DNA of 64,000 bases from Elstera cyanobacteriorum (GTDB lineage: Bacteria; Pseudomonadota; Alphaproteobacteria; Elsterales; Elsteraceae), in contig NZ_NOXS01000035.1 of NCBI RefSeq assembly GCF_002251735.1, forward strand, positions 190,814-254,813. The letters are read 5' to 3'. The translations under genes and the position numbers were made by a program. Below the pieces are notes generated by a model. It worked only from the letters and a program-made list of their open reading frames with translations. It was not told the origin of the DNA and did not search any database. Shown piece after piece: positions 60,307-64,000 of the stretch (position 1 is the stretch's first letter; each line of letters begins with the position of its first letter).

Positions 60307-60597
60307 TTAGCCGCCGAGGCCTTTCACACCGGTGCTGAGAATATCCTTGGTGGCAACGCCGGTGGCGGCCGTATCCAGCGAATAGAGCGTGGCGACACCC
60401 ATCGTGGTCGCAGCCTGGGCGGTCACATAGCTTTGCTGCTGGGCATTGGTCGCGTTATGGGCGGCATTCGCCAAGGCCTGCGCCGTCGCCTGATAAAGGT
60501 TGCCCATCGCAATCGCCGGGGCGTCGCCCAGAACCTTGGTATTGGCTTGCGTAACGGAATCGGTGATCTGATCGTTGACGGAAGTCGGGAAAGCCAT
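60307..60597 (-). CDS. rebB1: RebB-family R-body protein, paralogue 1
   Basis: A 96-residue RebB protein and the first gene of the minus-strand set: MAFPTSVNDQITDSVTQANT, GDAPAIAMGNLYQATAQALA, QQQSYVTAQAATTMGVATLY, then a C-terminal extension ILSTGVKGLGG absent from its close paralogue. Ribosome site GAGGAACGACA precedes the ATG. The 412-bp gap upstream should hold the operon promoter. Confidence 0.92.
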   Translation of the reverse strand: MAFPTSVNDQITDSVTQANTKVLGDAPAIAMGNLYQATAQALANAAHNATNAQQQSYVTAQAATTMGVATLYSLDTAATGVATKDILSTGVKGLGG

Positions 60598-61009
60598 TGT
60601 CGTTCCTCACGGGGCTAAGCTCGCCTGCTGGCGAACGGGAAACAGCGCGACCACCCAGCCGGACCCGCACGGTCGCCAAATTGGTCACGGCTTAAGAATA
60701 TCGACTCTCCCCGCCCAGGGATTGGCGCCAAGCGGCAAAAACCCTGCCGAACCTCCCAATTCTATCGGCAGAATCGCGCATCCTGGGCGCATCGGATCAG
60801 CGGTTTTGCCGTATGCTGCCCTCTTGATCCCGCTTAACACGAAGAAAACTCTATAACTCTCTTTTAAATAGAAAAATATCTTGGTATGAATGCGGGGAAA
60901 TCCCGCATGATCGCCCCCGCCGCCCCGGCGCGGTAAAAAAATGCGTCTCCCTGCCGAATCCTGAACAGAGTCGGATGACAAGCCGCCCGATTTGTCCCAT
61001 TTTTTTTCC
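60598..61009. promoter_or_regulatory. 412-bp divergent region upstream of rebB1 with a dyad
   Basis: The only gap over 300 bp in the window, between rebB1 (minus) and the amidohydrolase gene (plus). It holds a perfect dyad, ATGCGGG-GAAAT-CCCGCAT, at 60890-60908 and an AT-rich stretch at 60850-60885 that could contain promoter elements for either side. No convincing sigma-54 (-24/-12) promoter was found. The half nearest rebB1 shows nothing definite beyond the ribosome site. No ORF with coding character is present. Confidence 0.5.
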
Positions 61010-61924
61010 ATGAGCCGTGAGCGCCCCTTTCCCCCCCCCTCCCCGACCCCTTTGGCGTCGGAGGAAGCGGTTTTGGCAGTCCGGCGCCCGTTGCTGCAAA
61101 CCGCCGCAATGGTTGTCTCATCGCCCCATAGTGGCACGAATTACCCGAATGATTTCGTCACCGGCTCGGCGCTCGACCCCCTCACCCTGCGGCGGTCGGA
61201 GGATAGTTTTGTCGATGACCTCGTGTCCGCCGCGCCGGACTTTGGATCGCCGCTGCTGAAAGCCCTGTTCCCGCGCGTTTATATCGACGTGAACCGCGAG
61301 CCCTACGAGCTAGACCCGCAGATGTTCCGCGAACCGCTGCCGGATTTCGTCAATGCCGCCAGTGCGCGCGTGGCGGCGGGCTATGGCACGATTGCCCGGA
61401 TGGTAGCGACCGGGGCGGAAATCTACCGCGCCCCGCTGACCTTTGCCGAGGCGGAAGACCGGGTGCGGCGGCTGTATCGGCCCTATCACGCCGCGCTCGA
61501 TGGGCTGGTCGATGAAACCTTGGCGCGCTTCCGCCGCTGTTTGCTGCTGGATTGCCATTCGATGCCGTCGGTCGGCAGTTCGGCGGAAAAGGACGCGGGC
61601 CGCATCCGCGCGGACATTATTCTCGGCGACTGCCACGGCACGAGCTGCGAGCGGGCGCTGACCGCCGAGGTGGCGGCCTTCTTCACCCGCGAAGGCTTCC
61701 GCGTGGTGCTGAACGATCCCTTCGCTGGGGGCTTCATCACCCGCAACCACGGTCGCCCGCGCCAGGGGCGGCACGCGCTGCAAATCGAGATCAACCGCGC
61801 GCTCTATATGAATGAGATGCGCCTCGAGCGCAGCGCCGATTTCCACGCCATCAAGGCCGTGATCACCCGCCTGCTCGGCTGGATTGGCCCGGTGGCAACG
61901 CAACTGCCGGGGGCGACGGGTTAA
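61010..61924 (+). CDS. N-formylglutamate amidohydrolase family protein
   Basis: A 304-residue FGase-family zinc hydrolase. The metal site shows VVSSPHSGTNYP and RCLLLDCHSMPS; IILGDCHGTSCE and FITRNHGRPRQGRHALQIEI follow as in the family. HutG-type members release formate from N-formylglutamate in histidine breakdown, but no hut gene is near, so the substrate may be another N-acyl amino acid. ATG 61010 is preferred to a TTG at 60992. Its TAA stop shares TTAA with the converging lipoprotein gene. Confidence 0.88.
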   Translation: MSRERPFPPPSPTPLASEEAVLAVRRPLLQTAAMVVSSPHSGTNYPNDFVTGSALDPLTLRRSEDSFVDDLVSAAPDFGSPLLKALFPRVYIDVNREPYELDPQMFREPLPDFVNAASARVAAGYGTIARMVATGAEIYRAPLTFAEAEDRVRRLYRPYHAALDGLVDETLARFRRCLLLDCHSMPSVGSSAEKDAGRIRADIILGDCHGTSCERALTAEVAAFFTREGFRVVLNDPFAGGFITRNHGRPRQGRHALQIEINRALYMNEMRLERSADFHAIKAVITRLLGWIGPVATQLPGATG

Positions 61925-62280
61925 AGTCCGAAAGCGCGCTTCAGGGCTTTGAAGGGTTTGATACGGCAATCGCATTTACTATTCTTTTTGTCCGTTTCCT
62001 GACGCTGCGCCTCCCATTTCGCCGCCTCTGCCTGTCGGCGGCTAAGCTCCTCCTCCTCATCAATTTTGGTTCGCGCGTGGGGCAAGCTAGGCCCGCGATC
62101 AGGCACCCATACTAGGGGAGCAGGCCCCGCTAAGAAGGTTGGGCCTTGCATCTCATTCGGAGGTGGAGGGAAAACCGCTTGACCACCGGGCAGATAGGTA
62201 AACGTGATGGGTCTTTCCACACATCCTGCGACCAGCACTGCCAAACCAACGCTAAAAATATACCTTGAGAATCGTCCCAT
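61921..62280 (-). CDS. Small putative lipoprotein
   Basis: A 119-residue protein with a lipoprotein signal peptide: YIFSVGLAVLVAGC, with the lipobox LVAGC at about residues 16-20. The mature part is proline-rich (GGQAVFPPPPNEMQGP) followed by a charged helix (TKIDEEEELSRRQAEAAKWE). No known domain. Monocistronic; probably anchored in the envelope. Confidence 0.75.
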   Translation of the reverse strand: MGRFSRYIFSVGLAVLVAGCVERPITFTYLPGGQAVFPPPPNEMQGPTFLAGPAPLVWVPDRGPSLPHARTKIDEEEELSRRQAEAAKWEAQRQETDKKNSKCDCRIKPFKALKRAFGL

Positions 62281-62345
62281 CCGTGCCCCCCTGCGCAGAG
62301 GAGCAACCTTAACGAGCAGACCCTAACCTCAGTCTCTCAGCGGGG

Positions 62346-62714
62346 TTAATCTTCGGTAAGCCGCCCCCCGCAAAGCGCAAGCCGCGCGGCCGTCTGCGGA
62401 CGAAAACAGTCTGCAACATCACACAGCGCCCACTCCCCCGCCGCTCCGGACTGAGCCAACTGCACCTCCGGCACCCGCAGCAGTGGCGACCAGACCCAGA
62501 AGCGGCCTTGCTTGCGCGCCTCCGGTGGCGGCTCCATTCCGGCGCCGCTGCCTTCGATGCGCGCTTCGGCGAGGAGGAGATGATCCCCTTCCCGTCGCCA
62601 CACTTCTTCCCAGGTGGTTTTCTGCACCGAATGGGTCCAACGCAGAGTGATTTCGGGGGCCTCGCTACGCCATAGCAAGGCTCCCGCCAGGGTTAGCAGG
62701 CAGAAGGCGCTCAC
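62346..62714 (-). CDS. DUF1850 family protein, TRAP-associated
   Basis: A 122-residue protein: a single N-terminal hydrophobic segment (SAFCLLTLAGALLW), then ITLRWTHSVQKTTWEEVWRR and the WVWSPLLRVPEVQLAQSG strand typical of DUF1850. The GTG start at 62714 overlaps the permease stop (GTGA). DUF1850 genes usually sit next to fused TRAP permeases of the TAXI type, which fits; the role is unknown. Confidence 0.8.
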   Translation of the reverse strand: MSAFCLLTLAGALLWRSEAPEITLRWTHSVQKTTWEEVWRREGDHLLLAEARIEGSGAGMEPPPEARKQGRFWVWSPLLRVPEVQLAQSGAAGEWALCDVADCFRPQTAARLALCGGRLTED

Positions 62715-64000
62715 GCCGCGTTGGGAACGGTCAGCGCGGGTTGGCGCTTCACCCGCCAACGGTGCCACGCTAAGAAGGCGACCGTTGCAGCAAACCCGGC
62801 TTCGTCGGTGATCGGCAGAGCCGCCACCAGCAGCAGGGCGATTATGGTGGCCGCCGTGCGTTCCCAGACCGACAGCCGCCCGAGCAGCCAACCGGTCGAG
62901 GCGGCGCCCCACAGCACGATGGCGACCAAGGCTTTCACGACGATATAGCCAACCGCGAGCGGGGTGACGTTGCTGCCTTGCAGCATCAGTTCCGGCGCGT
63001 AAACCGCCATAAACGGCACGACATAGCCCGCCGCGCCAATGCGGGTGGCGATCCAGCCGATTTCCATATGCCCGGCCTTGGCGATGGATTGCGCCGCCAG
63101 GGCCGCGAGCGCGACCGGGGGCGTCAAATCCGCCATGATGCCGAAGTAGAAGCAGAACATATGCGCGATCAGCGGCGGCACGCCCATCTTCTCCAGCACC
63201 GGCGCGGCGATGGAGGAGGTGATGATGTAGTTCGGAATGGTCGGCAGCCCGGTGCCCAGCACCAAACAGACGATCATCGTCAGCACCAAGGCAATCGCCA
63301 GATTATTCCCGGCGAGATCCAAGATCATCCCGGCAACCGTGGTTGCGAGACCGGTCAGGGTCATGATGCCGATGAGAATACCGACGAGCGCGCAGGCGAC
63401 GCCGACGCCCAGCGCTGATTTCGCGCCATCGGCCAACCCATCGAGCAGCAGCCGCAGGGTGTCCCAGCCCTTCATCGCGGCGCAGACCACGACCATCAGC
63501 GCGACGCCGAGCATTAGCGTCGCCGCGATGGACAGCGCACCGGATGCCGCCAGCGCCCCTAAGGCGGCGCCCAAGGAAATCCAGGCAATCGCCCGCATCG
63601 GGCCAGACGCAACCATACCGAAGCTCGCCCCGCCCAGGATCAAGAGGATCGTCAAACTAAGGCCGACCACCCCGGCGAATAGAGGCGTGAAGCCGGAGAA
63701 CAGCATATAGACCAGTGCCGCCAACGGCAGGGCCAGATGCCAATTGCGTTTCAACGACGCCCAAACGGCGGGCCGTTGATCGGCGGGCAGGCCCTTCAGC
63801 CCATATTTCCCAGCCTCCAGATGCACCATCCAGAAAGCGGAGAAATAATAGAGCAGCGCCGGAATAATCGCCGCCAGGGCGATTTCGGCATAGGGCAGTT
63901 CCAACCGCTCGGCCATGATGAAGGCCACCGCGCCCATCACCGGCGGCATGATCTGCCCGCCCATGCTGGCCGTCGCCTCCACCGCCCCGGCAAAAGCCGG
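62711..64000 (-). CDS. TRAP transporter fused permease, C-terminal part (cut by window edge)
   Basis: 430 residues of a fused TRAP permease; the frame is open to the window end and the N-terminal part lies beyond it. Reading starts within AGAVEATASMGGQIMPPVMG, the hallmark of the DctM-like half, and continues with ASFGMVASGP, LGTGLPTIPNYIITSSIAAP and FYFGIMADLTPPVALAALAA. About 12 membrane segments remain. It imports organic acids or amino acids with a TAXI-type receptor, which is not in view. It overlaps DUF1850 by 4 bp. Confidence 0.93.
   Translation of the reverse strand, partial: PAFAGAVEATASMGGQIMPPVMGAVAFIMAERLELPYAEIALAAIIPALLYYFSAFWMVHLEAGKYGLKGLPADQRPAVWASLKRNWHLALPLAALVYMLFSGFTPLFAGVVGLSLTILLILGGASFGMVASGPMRAIAWISLGAALGALAASGALSIAATLMLGVALMVVVCAAMKGWDTLRLLLDGLADGAKSALGVGVACALVGILIGIMTLTGLATTVAGMILDLAGNNLAIALVLTMIVCLVLGTGLPTIPNYIITSSIAAPVLEKMGVPPLIAHMFCFYFGIMADLTPPVALAALAAQSIAKAGHMEIGWIATRIGAAGYVVPFMAVYAPELMLQGSNVTPLAVGYIVVKALVAIVLWGAASTGWLLGRLSVWERTAATIIALLLVAALPITDEAGFAATVAFLAWHRWRVKRQPALTVPNAA

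Noticed and set aside
60700-60745. Possible sigma-54 promoter (TGGCGCCAAGCGGCA) near the reb genes
   Set aside because: The GG-to-GC spacing is 9 rather than 10 nt and it points away from the reb genes; the regulator also lacks the GAFTGA loop.
1-64000. CRISPR arrays, insertion sequences, prophage genes or rRNA
   Set aside because: No regularly spaced repeats, transposase, integrase, capsid or rRNA sequence seen on either strand.

Overview
The window is high-GC, densely coded chromosomal DNA from a Gram-negative heterotroph. The gene families suggest an alphaproteobacterium, probably of the Rhodospirillales: a TRAP fused permease with DUF1850, Bug/TctABC, DgcNA, CaiB-type CoA-transferases and ethanolamine ammonia-lyase with an Eat-type permease. 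That placement is inference. I see no rRNA, CRISPR array, integrase or transposase, and one tRNA (Val, CAC). Genes are tightly packed with many 1-4 bp overlaps, and several convergent pairs share their stop codons.

Layout. 0.2-5.8 kb: hicAB, pgi (with a HexR-like box), an aromatic aminotransferase, vapBC under a long hairpin, and a DadA/PuuB-type FAD oxidase with its own dyad. 6.0-8.2 kb: modABC molybdate transporter. 8.3-14.0 kb: IclR regulator, class III CoA-transferase, citryl-CoA-lyase-like protein and TctCBA, probably citrate (or related tricarboxylate) uptake and cleavage. 14.1-17.0 kb (minus): CoA-transferase, orphan LivG-like ATPase and PfkB sugar kinase. 17.2-26.1 kb: dgcN-dgcA-dgcR, a GltIJKL-type importer, a chemoreceptor and a D-amino-acid transaminase, which together look like a D-glutamate/D-amino-acid foraging module. 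26.1-32.5 kb: a DUF2283/DUF4258 pair, pdxA, eutBC, an ethanolamine permease and an AraC regulator. 32.6-38.9 kb: a polysaccharide operon with a 1225-residue multi-domain glycosyltransferase and a Wzm/Wzt ABC exporter. 39.0-47.8 kb: Tat-exported animal-type haem peroxidase, two-component system, GH64/thaumatin-like plus FN3 protein, PPK2, a PIN/RHH pair, a P1-family peptidase and tRNA-Val.

48.1-60.6 kb is the most unusual part: a candidate R-body locus. Seven RebB-family proteins (four close paralogues and three divergent ones) lie at the head of an approximately 11 kb minus-strand gene run. The run continues through six proteins I cannot assign, among them a 1236-residue protein with a nucleotidyltransferase-like KGG...DWD motif and one gene that appears frameshifted. 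A convergent regulator beside it fuses a degenerate sigma-54-activator AAA domain to an AraC helix-turn-helix. R-bodies are extensible protein ribbons that can rupture membranes; the accessory proteins may be assembly factors, cargo or toxins.

61.0-64.0 kb: N-formylglutamate amidohydrolase, a small lipoprotein, DUF1850, and the C-terminal part of a TRAP fused permease cut by the window edge.
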